A stretch of DNA of 18,952 nucleotides from Sulfolobus sp. SCGC AB-777_G06 (GCA_003086555.1 QEFN01000021.1:1-18952); one strand, 5' to 3'. Counted from the stretch's first letter, positions 7,342 through 15,797 are shown. Notes: generated by a model from the letters alone, not told the origin. Made by a program: numbers and translations.

Positions 7342-7423
7342 TATATCAGTAATTATGCATCAATAACTGAACTATAAAAATATTGATCTACGTTACACAT
7401 TATTAATTTTATTATCATTTATT

Positions 7424-8110
7424 TTATGAGCTTACAATTCCCTCTTTATTAGAAAGCTTTTCAGTGGATGTTAAAATGTTATTACTTTGCTTAATATTTG
7501 AGATATAGTAATGAGGACAATGAATGTGGCTTACATATCCTTGTTTTTTGCACTTTCCAATCAGGATTTCGGTACCTCTGTTAGTAGTAATAGTTATTAA
7601 CTTACATCCCTCAAGCTCTACAAAAGGTACTTCGTCTCCTAATCTCTCAGTGATAAATTCCACAAAGTATCTATGCAGCAGCTTACCTTCTAACGCTTTA
7701 ACGACAGCCAATCTAAGCAAAGGTCTCAGCTCGTTTATATAGTCTAAAATACATGTTTTATTCTCTAAAGCAGTTGTAATTAGACATCTAACTATTGTTC
7801 TTGTCTTCTCGACATCCTTATCAATCCTTTCCGAGATAGATAACATTATTTTTTCATTTTCTAGACCTTCATTAAATAGGAGATAAAAAAGACCTTTTAA
7901 AGTGATTTCGTATTTTCCTCTGCTCGAATGATAGACGTATCCCAGTCTTTCAAGTCTGTTAACTATTCTCCACAACGTAGCTATAGGTATTTTAGTAATT
8001 TTCTCTAACTTGTACAAGGACGTTTCAGAGTTAAAAATGTATTTAAGAATTGAAAAATCTCTGCAATCTAATTCTTCTTTACAAAAATATTCCTCTACAG
8101 AATTTTTCAT
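7424..8110 (-). CDS. Cys-rich winged-helix transcription regulator, divergent from sre
   Basis: 228-aa protein. Residues 18-76 form a winged-helix domain: helices FSILKYIF and SLYKLEKIT, recognition helix IATLWRIVNRLERLG, wing YVYHSSRGKYEITLKG. The rest is helical up to about 155, then a small strand-rich part with a Cys/His-rich tail (C169, C187, and HIHCPH at 195-200). Seven cysteines in all (C10, C16, C109, C120, C169, C187, C198) are unusual for a thermophile regulator and suggest a metal, Fe-S or thiol/persulfide sensor; this is inference. It is transcribed away from sreC across a 163-bp gap that must hold both promoters, so it is the natural candidate for control of the sre genes. I do not recognise a named family. 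ATG 8110 is the first in-frame start. Confidence 0.65.
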   Translation of the reverse strand: MKNSVEEYFCKEELDCRDFSILKYIFNSETSLYKLEKITKIPIATLWRIVNRLERLGYVYHSSRGKYEITLKGLFYLLFNEGLENEKIMLSISERIDKDVEKTRTIVRCLITTALENKTCILDYINELRPLLRLAVVKALEGKLLHRYFVEFITERLGDEVPFVELEGCKLITITTNRGTEILIGKCKKQGYVSHIHCPHYYISNIKQSNNILTSTEKLSNKEGIVSS

Positions 8111-8149
8111 AAGTTATTCAAATATATTTTTATCTCTCTATGCATATAA

Positions 8150-8193
8150 CAACTCCTTATTAAAATTACAATTTATAATGATTAACAGAGTTG
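8150..8193. repeat. Inverted repeat in divergent promoter region
   Basis: CAACTC at 8150-8155 and GAGTTG at 8188-8193 are perfect 6-bp inverted copies about 38 bp apart, in the shared promoter region of the regulator and sreC. Such spacing allows looping or two operator half-sites on the same DNA face; chance cannot be excluded. Confidence 0.25.
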
Positions 8194-8225
8194 AAAGTTT
8201 CCCTGAATATTTTCATTTAAAAGAA

Positions 8226-8242
8226 AAGAATTTTTTAAATAT
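8226..8242 (+). promoter_or_regulatory. Promoter of the sre cluster (TATA box and purine-rich BRE)
   Basis: TTTTTTAAATAT at 8231-8242 is preceded by a purine-rich AAAGAA that fits a TFB-recognition element. A start about 26 nt downstream of the box centre would fall near 8262 and leave a leader of roughly 12 nt before the sreC ATG. Confidence 0.45.
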
Positions 8243-8273
8243 CGAAGAAAACATAATTAATTTTTGAGAAAGT

Positions 8274-9383
8274 ATGTCCATACCTATAATATTACTAACT
8301 GCACCATCTCCGCCATTCTCTTACCCAGTCTCTTGGGGACCGGATATGCCACCGGATCACCAAGCAGTATGGGCAGTAAAAGTAGCATTAGCTTACTTCT
8401 TAATAGGACTAGGGAGCATGATAATAGTGATATCTGCTATAAACGACATTAAAATACCCGTACCAGCTGCCGGAGGTTCAGTAGACTCTATATCAAGGAC
8501 CGCTAAGTTCAAGTTGTCAATAGGAATAACGAGTTTGGTAGCTATTATACTCGGTCTAGTGTTTCTAGTACTCGATGCAGGTAAACCGTACACTGCGTGG
8601 GAGATAATTACCTATGGTCTTACTTACGGTAGATGGGAAAGTTGGATGTTCTTAGGTACAATATTTCTGATATTGATACTTTTGCTAGGCCTAATCTATT
8701 CAGCCTTGTGGCTGGGAAATGCGATGCCTAACATCACTATGTTTAAGAAACTCGGCTCATGGTATACGTCTTCTAACCTCAGTTCGAGAACTTCACGATA
8801 CTTACTCATATCATTAATAACTCTGTTCGGAATTTTAGGAGCTTCTTACGGAGGTGTATTATTTAGCCTGACCAATATTGCACTATGGAGAAATCCGGTA
8901 CTCGTAATTTTATTTCCAGTCAGTGGTCTTAGCTCTGCAGCTGCCGTAGGGATGTTATTAACTACGGTGTTTATTAAGGACGAATCTAGTAAAGAGCACA
9001 ACACTTTGCTATGGTCAACTATTGACTTATACTCAGTAATCGCTGAAGCAATACTAACAGCACTGTTTCTAGCAATAGGAGTTTATAATCCCAATGCGTC
9101 TATGTCGGTAAATCAAGTTCTATTTGGAGCTTACTCCTTGTATTTCTGGGTATTAGTAGTAACATTAGGTGTAGCTATTCCTATGCTCCTAGAGATCACT
9201 CTGCATAAGATAAGCCCTAAAAAATACATTTACATTGTGCCGATAATCACCATCCTGATCCTAATAGGGGCCGTCTCTTTGAGATATTACGTGGTCATTG
9301 CCTCCGCATATTATTATGGTCCTATAAGTCCATTCTCCCCTACTCAAATGCAATTCCCGTGGGGAACCGTGTGGGGTGAGTAA
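8274..9383 (+). CDS. sreC: Sulfur reductase membrane anchor, NrfD/PsrC family
   Basis: 369-aa integral membrane protein of the NrfD/PsrC family, the quinone-facing anchor of the sulfur reductase. About eight membrane segments can be traced, beginning near residues 30-52, 77-97 and 115-145 and ending near 325-345. The stretch LGLVFLVLDAGKPYTAW (93-109) matches the conserved loop of NrfD proteins. It carries no haem or cysteine ligands. It should take electrons from reduced quinone and pass them to the Fe-S subunit SreB. First gene of the cluster: its stop codon is 3 nt before the sreA start, so SreC and SreA are translated from one mRNA. The ATG at 8274 has only a weak preceding GAGAAAG. Identity as sreC rests on the neighbouring sreA and sreB genes and the A. 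ambivalens precedent. Confidence 0.85.
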   Translation: MSIPIILLTAPSPPFSYPVSWGPDMPPDHQAVWAVKVALAYFLIGLGSMIIVISAINDIKIPVPAAGGSVDSISRTAKFKLSIGITSLVAIILGLVFLVLDAGKPYTAWEIITYGLTYGRWESWMFLGTIFLILILLLGLIYSALWLGNAMPNITMFKKLGSWYTSSNLSSRTSRYLLISLITLFGILGASYGGVLFSLTNIALWRNPVLVILFPVSGLSSAAAVGMLLTTVFIKDESSKEHNTLLWSTIDLYSVIAEAILTALFLAIGVYNPNASMSVNQVLFGAYSLYFWVLVVTLGVAIPMLLEITLHKISPKKYIYIVPIITILILIGAVSLRYYVVIASAYYYGPISPFSPTQMQFPWGTVWGE

Positions 9384-9386
9384 GAA

Positions 9387-12300
9387 ATGTTGAAACTAAC
9401 TAGAAGGGATTTCATAAAGCTAAGCGGAGCAGTATCTGCAGGAATAGCCTTAACATACATGGCAACCAAAGGTTCCTTCACAAGTAAACTATTCGTCGAG
9501 TCTCAAACAGAAGAGGCAACGGTTCCACAAGATGAGGACGTCATAGCGTTCAGCACATGTTATATGTGTCTAGGAAGATGTACGATGCAATACCAGATAA
9601 CAGCTAATGACCTAATAAGATATGCTGGAGGCGATATTTACGGTAGGGTTAACAACGGAGCTACGTGTCCTATTGGGCCAACAGCAGCAATGCACTACCT
9701 AAGTCCCGCAAGGATGAAGTATCCGTTACTAAGACCTCCTACTGTACAGAGGGGTACTGGACAGTTCATTAGAATAGACTGGGAAGATCTTTACGATATA
9801 CTGTTAAACGGAGATAACGCACAATTCCTGCAGGAAAGAGGATGGAAATATGGTTTTAAAGGGCTAAAACAGATATACCAGTGTTGTCCTGAAAAGTTCG
9901 TGTTCGTTACCGGGCGTGACCAGTATAACCCAACTGAGAACAGATACTTTGGTGCTATGTTCGGCACACCCAATGAATACGAACATGGCGGATTCTGTGC
10001 AGCTAATGTTGCAATAGGAGCAGTATATGTAGCAGGCTCTACCTATTGGGAATACGGTTATTTTGATGATCACTACGCAAAAGTCTTAATACTTTCGGGA
10101 GTTACACAAGACCACTTCCCGACAGGATTCAGAAGAAGGATAACAATGATTAAAGAGCGTGGTGGAACAATAATACTCTTCCAGCCCGATAGACAACCCA
10201 ACCTTGGTCCCATATCAAATATTTGGGTGCCGATTAGACCGGCTCATGACGGTCTATTAATAAGTTCAATAATTCATGAATTGTTGAGGTTACATGAAGA
10301 GGGGATGAGCCAGACACCGCCAACGCCGTATATAGATGAGGAATACTTGAGGTGGTATACGAATGCCCCATGGTTGGTAATCACAAATCCTGATGGGACC
10401 ATAGATCCACCTTCGGCATCTAACACAGGACTCTTCCTGAGAGTGACTAATAAGAATGGAGAGTGGACTCCAGCGGTCATGGGTAGCGACGGTAACGTTT
10501 ACGCTTTCACAGACATTCCGTGGCAGAAAGGAGTATATCCGGTCTTAGAATATGAAGGAGATTTAACCGTACCCGTAGGCCCAGACACTACTGAGACGAT
10601 TACGGTTCATGTAAAGTCGGCGTTTAAACTACTTAAGGAGCAATTCCTAATGGACGATTACGCGCCTGAAAACGTAGAAGCTGAAGTAGGTTATCCAGCG
10701 GAGGAGATAACAAATCTAGCTAAGTTACTAGGAGATACTGCGATGAGAAGCCCCGTAATAATAGAAGCAGAATGGGTGGACTATCTAGGTAGGAAACATA
10801 AAGAGTTCATAGGAAGGCCAGTGGCAACATATATCATGAGGGGTATATCTGCACATACAAACGGATTTAATACTACTAGACTGTTCTTGGTTCTCGAAGC
10901 ATTACTTGGAGCGATTGACACCCCTGGTGGGTACAGAGCCAAATACCCATATCCAAAGCCAGTACCAGACGGAGATTTCTGGCCGGCGTATGAAGCCTCG
11001 CCTGACCCAAGGGCCAGAATAACGCAAGATGACGTTAATAGCGGAGAGATTCCGACTGTTGGTCCTAACGGAGAGAGTTATGTGGGTACACTAGGAGGGA
11101 TCTTAATAAACGAAAGAGTATATAACGATGGTACGGTAAAAGTGCTTAAGGTTCAAAAAGTTCACTACCCTACAGTAATTACTTCAACAACAAATCCTTA
11201 CCTATACACACCTGATATGTTAGTGATTGACGAAAACGGAAGGCCATTATTAATCGATAGAGGGTACAGCTGGGAATTTCCGTTTGCTCAGCACAGATCT
11301 TATAACGTGACAATGTGGGATGCTGGATTCCAGTTCCCGTATAATGTAGAGTTCCTCCTATGGCATATAACTAACCCCTATTGGGATAATAGTTATGACC
11401 TTGATAAGGATATTAGGTTAGCGTTGAAGCAGAACCCAGACGGGACTTATGCCATTCCATTTATCGCTATAGTTGATACGTTCTACGGCAACAGCGTCCC
11501 GTTTGCTGACCTAGCGTTACCAGACACCACTTTCCTTGAAAGATACGGAGAACACAGTACTTTAGATAGGCCCATTACAACCCCTGACATAGTAGCTGAT
11601 AGCATAGAACACCCCATCTTACCACCCTTGTTCCACGCAAGACCTTTCAGTGACGTAGAAATAGAAATAGGTTACTTACTAGGTTTATCTGCATTCCAAA
11701 ACCCAGACGGAAGTCCTAAGTATCCTAACGGTTTCGGAGACTTTTTGTGGAAGTGGCAGATAGTATCAGGGGTAGGGATGTTAATTGCGGGAAGAGGACA
11801 AGATGGAACGGAGTGTTGTAAGGGAGATCCGAACCCCAACCAAGTGAAGCTGTATACATACCCTGGTAAGATTTCCGCATATAATTATGGTAACACTCAG
11901 ACCTATCCTGGACCACAAGAGTTCCCCGTAACTAACGGAGAATTACCTCCGAATGTTCCAAAAGGAACACAAAAGATAGGCCATGCATTGGGCGAGTACG
12001 AACTACCATTGAACATAAGGTATTATAGACATGTAAACATGTACTATCTACAATGGGCTCACAGCATGGGATTAATACCTTATGTGAAGCCTATAGTAGT
12101 CCAAATATATTCCGAGCCTGTTGCAAGGTTTAGGCTAGCAGCTTACGGGATGTGGAAAGGCTACAATGCATACTTTTACTACATGTATAAGAAGACCGGT
12201 AACATGCAGTACTTACAATTAGCACAACAGAACGCTAACGTACCTAATGATGAATACGGTAGTTATATTGCTAAAATAAAGAAAATAGCCTTCTGGCCTA

Positions 12301-13085
12301 TACCTAATTGGTATCCACCGTTAAGCTGGACAAGTGACGGCTTCGACCCGAATAGCTTCCCACTACAGACGGAGAATAGGCATGTAACACCTTGGTTCTA
12401 TCATCACTGGGAGAACCATAACCCGTGGTTGAGACCTTTGCTGAGGTTTACTCCAGTGTTTATGAATCCTTCAGATTGTCAGAAATACGGAATAACTGAT
12501 ATGGATTGGGTGGAATTTGAATCGTGGACCGGTGAGAAAGTCAGGGCTATGGTAGTATGCGATGAGACTACAAGACCCGGTGTAGTGTGGTATTGGAAGG
12601 CTAAGAACATAAGACCCGGAACACTAGCCATACCTACCAACAGTCCTGAGGCTACAATATCTACAATGTTTAATGATGTATACTCCATGATTCTACCACC
12701 AAGTATGGGAGGAGCAGATCCACAATCTTACAATAATCTTGACTATGATACACTTATAGGTAGTAAAGGACCTAATCCTGCATTGCTAAACTATGATCCA
12801 TTTACTGGAAAGACCTCTTGGGGAGATTTGAGACTTAGAATCAGTGCAGTGTTAGGTAAAGGTTCTTACACCGTTAGCTATGGTTTATCAGATCCTTACG
12901 TATTAACTCCGGCTTCCGCACCGTATAACCCGCCACCCAACTTACAATATCTACAGTATAATGCCTACAAGTCTCCAGAAGAGATGGGAATAACATGGTA
13001 TAAGGTAAATCAGGAGTACTATCAGTGGCAGCAGCAGAAACAAGTTATAAGACCCCAGAGTCAACAGTCGTCCAACTCAAGTTAG
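9387..13085 (+). CDS. sreA: Sulfur reductase catalytic molybdopterin subunit, Tat-exported
   Basis: 1232-aa catalytic subunit of the DMSO-reductase superfamily, expected to reduce elemental sulfur or polysulfide to sulfide on the outer face of the membrane. A Tat signal is visible at the start (TRRDFIKLSG, residues 5-14, followed by a hydrophobic stretch). The [4Fe-4S] site is C58-x2-C61-x3-C65 with C94. In the motif HGGFCAANVA, C204 is at the likely Mo/W-ligand position. The cofactor cap domain lies near 1035-1100 (TPVFMNPSDCQKYGITDMDW). The protein is much longer than PsrA/PhsA (about 750 aa): large insertions lie between about 300 and 950, and the last 35 residues are Gln-rich (QWQQQKQ). 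The start has a GGGGTGAG ribosome binding site inside the sreC end. A tract of ten T follows the stop at once. Confidence 0.9.
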   Translation: MLKLTRRDFIKLSGAVSAGIALTYMATKGSFTSKLFVESQTEEATVPQDEDVIAFSTCYMCLGRCTMQYQITANDLIRYAGGDIYGRVNNGATCPIGPTAAMHYLSPARMKYPLLRPPTVQRGTGQFIRIDWEDLYDILLNGDNAQFLQERGWKYGFKGLKQIYQCCPEKFVFVTGRDQYNPTENRYFGAMFGTPNEYEHGGFCAANVAIGAVYVAGSTYWEYGYFDDHYAKVLILSGVTQDHFPTGFRRRITMIKERGGTIILFQPDRQPNLGPISNIWVPIRPAHDGLLISSIIHELLRLHEEGMSQTPPTPYIDEEYLRWYTNAPWLVITNPDGTIDPPSASNTGLFLRVTNKNGEWTPAVMGSDGNVYAFTDIPWQKGVYPVLEYEGDLTVPVGPDTTETITVHVKSAFKLLKEQFLMDDYAPENVEAEVGYPAEEITNLAKLLGDTAMRSPVIIEAEWVDYLGRKHKEFIGRPVATYIMRGISAHTNGFNTTRLFLVLEALLGAIDTPGGYRAKYPYPKPVPDGDFWPAYEASPDPRARITQDDVNSGEIPTVGPNGESYVGTLGGILINERVYNDGTVKVLKVQKVHYPTVITSTTNPYLYTPDMLVIDENGRPLLIDRGYSWEFPFAQHRSYNVTMWDAGFQFPYNVEFLLWHITNPYWDNSYDLDKDIRLALKQNPDGTYAIPFIAIVDTFYGNSVPFADLALPDTTFLERYGEHSTLDRPITTPDIVADSIEHPILPPLFHARPFSDVEIEIGYLLGLSAFQNPDGSPKYPNGFGDFLWKWQIVSGVGMLIAGRGQDGTECCKGDPNPNQVKLYTYPGKISAYNYGNTQTYPGPQEFPVTNGELPPNVPKGTQKIGHALGEYELPLNIRYYRHVNMYYLQWAHSMGLIPYVKPIVVQIYSEPVARFRLAAYGMWKGYNAYFYYMYKKTGNMQYLQLAQQNANVPNDEYGSYIAKIKKIAFWPIPNWYPPLSWTSDGFDPNSFPLQTENRHVTPWFYHHWENHNPWLRPLLRFTPVFMNPSDCQKYGITDMDWVEFESWTGEKVRAMVVCDETTRPGVVWYWKAKNIRPGTLAIPTNSPEATISTMFNDVYSMILPPSMGGADPQSYNNLDYDTLIGSKGPNPALLNYDPFTGKTSWGDLRLRISAVLGKGSYTVSYGLSDPYVLTPASAPYNPPPNLQYLQYNAYKSPEEMGITWYKVNQEYYQWQQQKQVIRPQSQQSSNSS

Positions 13086-13087
13086 TT

Positions 13088-13099
13088 TCTTTTTTTTTT
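13088..13099 (+). terminator. T10 tract between sreA and sreB
   Basis: Ten uninterrupted T (13090-13099) start five bases after the sreA stop codon and end 25 bases before the sreB ATG. Tracts of this length terminate archaeal RNA polymerase, so many transcripts may end here and only part read on into sreB-E-D. It could set the ratio of SreCA to SreBED mRNA; the alternative is a processing site. Confidence 0.5.
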
Positions 13100-13111
13100 A
13101 ACTAAGTCCAT

Positions 13112-13118
13112 GAGGTGA
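13112..13118 (+). promoter_or_regulatory. Strong ribosome binding site of sreB
   Basis: GAGGTGA, 6 nt before the ATG at 13125, complementary to the 3' end of archaeal 16S rRNA. It shows that sreB is translated from a leadered mRNA and fixes the start codon. Confidence 0.6.
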
Positions 13119-13124
13119 AAATTC

Positions 13125-13934
13125 ATGTCCACTCCCAAACCCCTACACAAACTAGTCATAATAACAGACCTGAATAAGTGTTTCGGATGTAATGCATGTC
13201 AGCTCAATTGTAAGTCGTGGCATACTAGTTCAGTTTTCGGTCCATTGACAGATCTAGATCCATGGGGTGCCGAACCGTTCTCCCTTTACTTAATGAGAGT
13301 TATAAGAACAGAACAAGGAACATATCCTAATGTTAGGACTATACCTATACCGATAAGCTGTTTCCACTGTGAAGACGCTCCGTGCGTAAAAGTCTGTCCT
13401 ACCGGGGCGATATACAAGAGACTAGTAGACGGTGTCGTAGTAATAGATTATGAAATATGTCAAGGGTTTAGGTACTGTATAAACGCTTGCCCATACGGTA
13501 ACATAGATTACGACCCGATAGAAGGAGTGAGTAAAAAGTGTATACTCTGTGTTGATAGACTTTACGACGAGAGTTTACCAGAGTACGAGAGAATTCCGGC
13601 TTGTGTAAGAGGATGTCCGGCAGGGGCTAGAGTTTTCGGAGACTTAAGTGATCCTAACAGCGAAGTCAGTAGAATAGTTGCGGAATATGGTGGTTTTGTA
13701 TTAGGAGAACAGTATGGTACTAAGCCAGAAGAAGAATACTTGCCAATTAGAGGACCATCAAAGGGACCTTTCTCTAACGAATCAGAATTACCTTTAGAAC
13801 AAAGATTCGCTGAGAGAACTGGTGCAATAGATAACGCCCCCGTAAATGTTATTAAGGATGCACAAAGCTTAGGCCTTACACCACAAGACTTAAGGACTTA
13901 TAAGAGAAACGAAAAGAATGTATTACCGTTGTGA
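13125..13934 (+). CDS. sreB: Sulfur reductase Fe-S electron-transfer subunit
   Basis: 269-aa protein of the DmsB/PsrB/NrfC type that carries electrons from the membrane anchor to SreA. Four cluster-binding groups are seen. I: C19-x2-C22-x2-C25-x3-C29. II: C79-x2-C82-x4-C87-x3-C91. III: C112, F115, C118, C122. IV: C139, C142, C160, C164. In group III the second Cys of the usual C-x2-C-x2-C-x3-C is Phe115 (codon TTT at 13467-13469), which predicts a [3Fe-4S] cluster there, as with Trp in nitrate reductase NarH. No signal peptide is present, so it would be exported together with Tat-borne SreA. The C-terminal 80 residues are not cluster-binding and are charged. The stop codon overlaps the GTG start of the chaperone gene. 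Confidence 0.88.
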   Translation: MSTPKPLHKLVIITDLNKCFGCNACQLNCKSWHTSSVFGPLTDLDPWGAEPFSLYLMRVIRTEQGTYPNVRTIPIPISCFHCEDAPCVKVCPTGAIYKRLVDGVVVIDYEICQGFRYCINACPYGNIDYDPIEGVSKKCILCVDRLYDESLPEYERIPACVRGCPAGARVFGDLSDPNSEVSRIVAEYGGFVLGEQYGTKPEEEYLPIRGPSKGPFSNESELPLEQRFAERTGAIDNAPVNVIKDAQSLGLTPQDLRTYKRNEKNVLPL

Positions 13935-14548
13935 TAAACATGGTAGAGTTCATGGTTCAAGACAATTTGAGTTTTTTTACGTCAAAGGTATTTGATGTCT
14001 TAGCTCAGGCCTTTCATTACCCATATAAGCTTAAAGATGTGCAAAACTTAAGGAATAACATTCATGAGATAGAGGTATATATAAGTTCTTTCTGCAACGA
14101 GAATGTTAAGCGGGCGTTTCACACTTTCAAGAGCCTCGTGGATGGTATCACAGATATTGACAAGCTAACTGACGTTGAAATACAGTTTGTAGAGCTCGAT
14201 AAACCTTATAATACTAATTTATCTCTATACGAAAGTATTCAGAGGACGGGTTACTACGACTTAATAATAGTGAGTGATTTAAGAAATATCTACAATTTAG
14301 TAGGACTTAACTCTAAGGAAGAACCTGATCATATTTCTACTGAGTTCGGTTTTCTCTCCCTTATGTATCTGCTGAAATCTTCCAGAAATGAAAAAGTAGA
14401 TGATATAATAGATTTCTTTCTTGAGACTCACGTTAAGAAGTGGGTTCCAACCCTTCTAAGCAATCTAGCCCAATCTAATTACCCATACTTCAAGATTTTG
14501 GCAGAATTTACTAAAGAGTTTATGAGGTGTATTGGGATTGAAGATTAA
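13931..14548 (+). CDS. sreE: TorD/DmsD-type chaperone of the sulfur reductase
   Basis: 205-aa all-helical protein of the TorD family, the system-specific chaperones that bind the Tat signal of a molybdoenzyme and hold it until its cofactor is inserted. Family marks are EPDHISTEFGFLSLM (residues 137-151) and FLETHVKKWVPTLLSNL (163-179), which correspond to the E-PDH-E and H-W-P motifs of TorD/NarJ. The likely client is SreA, which carries a Tat signal. The GTG at 13931 overlaps the sreB stop codon (GTGA), which points to translational coupling; the ATGs at 13940 and 13952 are alternatives. The gene ends inside the start region of sreD. It is cytoplasmic, without cysteine ligands. Confidence 0.82.
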   Translation: MINMVEFMVQDNLSFFTSKVFDVLAQAFHYPYKLKDVQNLRNNIHEIEVYISSFCNENVKRAFHTFKSLVDGITDIDKLTDVEIQFVELDKPYNTNLSLYESIQRTGYYDLIIVSDLRNIYNLVGLNSKEEPDHISTEFGFLSLMYLLKSSRNEKVDDIIDFFLETHVKKWVPTLLSNLAQSNYPYFKILAEFTKEFMRCIGIED

Positions 14549-15797
14549 GTTGTTTAACGTACGTGACCCAGAGAGGCTTATCGAGAGAGTGAAGAATTTA
14601 TGGCCATTATATTTATCGCAGCCTCTGTTTGAAATAATCAAGAGCTTTGAGTGTGATCAAGAAGATAAGTTCATCGTAGTGTCTGATAAACCAGTGAAAA
14701 TAGACGGGGAGTGTTCATATTTTTGGTCAAGACCTGATCCACTACAGATAGTGATCAGAGCGATACAACTAACCTATGCACCAGTGGAAAAAACTTACAG
14801 TAGACGGAGTTTTATCAGCGGTAAGCAATATGAGAGGTTAGTTAAGGCACCAAAGGTCTCAGATCGTTGCTTATCTAGTATAGGCTGTTCACAGTGTTTA
14901 TCTTCATGTCCTAACTCAGCCTTACAAAAGGTTGAGGGTAAGATTGTAATTGATACGGTAAAGTGCACTAACTGCGGTCTGTGTTCTGCCTCGTGCCCAA
15001 TAGGCGCTATAGATTCTCCTTACTTTAACTGGAACGGTATAACAGTGCTGAGCAAGAGCATTAAAAATAACAATCTCACAGTCAGTTGTGAGCCCGAAAG
15101 CGGTGATCTGATAATTCCTTGTATTGGATATTTAGGGATTGAAGAGATAACAGTTCTGGAGGAACACTTTAACCTTAAGTTAATATGCCCTAATGAAAAA
15201 TGTGTAAACAGGGGAGCTGCTGAAAAAGCACTTACTATTCTTGAAGAGATAAAGAAAAAGATTAAAAAAGAGACTACTCCAGATTTAGTAGGAATAAAGA
15301 GGAACGATTATGTTAAAGCAGTAAACAAGGGTAAATTAGAAGGAGAGAGTACTTTAGATATCCATGCATATAGAGTTGACATCAATGATAACTGTACGCT
15401 TTGTGGTGTTTGTGCCAAAAAGTGTCCTACTGGAGCTCTTTCAATGTCCTCGAACGAGAAGACTGTTATGATTTTGAATGAGCCACACAAGTGTATAGGT
15501 TGTAACTTATGTGTGACTTTATGTAAGGAAAGTGCTATTAAGGTGAGGAAGATAAATAACTACGAATACCTAAGGGAGGACTACGTATACAGCGTAACCG
15601 AAGATGAAATCGCGAGATGTAAGGGATGTGGAAAGCCGATTGGGAGTAAAAGGATGATATTGAAGATTTCTAAAATCGTAGGCAAAGATCCTGAAGAGCT
15701 CATGTATTGTAACGATTGTAAGCAGAAAATTACGGCTGAAAAGATATTGCGTGGCTGGACAGAGAAATTTGGGGAAGTAAGAAAAAGTAAGATATAA
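14538..15797 (+). CDS. sreD: Polyferredoxin-like sulfur reductase accessory protein
   Basis: About 419 aa, with 24 or more cysteines in five groups. Ferredoxin pair one is C111, C117, C120, C124 and C143, C146, C149, C153 (CTNCGLCSASCP). A central part holds C184, C195, C217, C222 (LIIPCIGYLG, then LICPNEKC). Ferredoxin pair two is C286, C289, C292, C296 and C319, C322, C325, C329. The C-terminal zinc-ribbon-like part has CKGC (361-364) and CNDC (391-394). No signal peptide or membrane segment is seen, so it should remain in the cytoplasm, unlike SreA. Its role in sulfur reductase is unproven: an electron carrier or a maturation factor fits. TTG 14538 is chosen because GAGGTG (14524-14529) lies 8 nt before it; TTG 14532 would be only 2 nt away. 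The gene overlaps sreE by 11 bases. Confidence 0.8.
   Translation: MKIKLFNVRDPERLIERVKNLWPLYLSQPLFEIIKSFECDQEDKFIVVSDKPVKIDGECSYFWSRPDPLQIVIRAIQLTYAPVEKTYSRRSFISGKQYERLVKAPKVSDRCLSSIGCSQCLSSCPNSALQKVEGKIVIDTVKCTNCGLCSASCPIGAIDSPYFNWNGITVLSKSIKNNNLTVSCEPESGDLIIPCIGYLGIEEITVLEEHFNLKLICPNEKCVNRGAAEKALTILEEIKKKIKKETTPDLVGIKRNDYVKAVNKGKLEGESTLDIHAYRVDINDNCTLCGVCAKKCPTGALSMSSNEKTVMILNEPHKCIGCNLCVTLCKESAIKVRKINNYEYLREDYVYSVTEDEIARCKGCGKPIGSKRMILKISKIVGKDPEELMYCNDCKQKITAEKILRGWTEKFGEVRKSKI

Noticed and set aside
8010..8267. Plus-strand open frame of 85 codons crossing the regulator start and the divergent promoter
   Set aside because: AT-rich composition, no ribosome binding site, and it would cover the sreC promoter; a chance open frame.
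8264..8452. Plus-strand open frame of 62 codons overlapping the start of sreC
   Set aside because: It is out of frame with sreC, whose protein shows clear membrane segments from its own ATG; not a frameshifted start.
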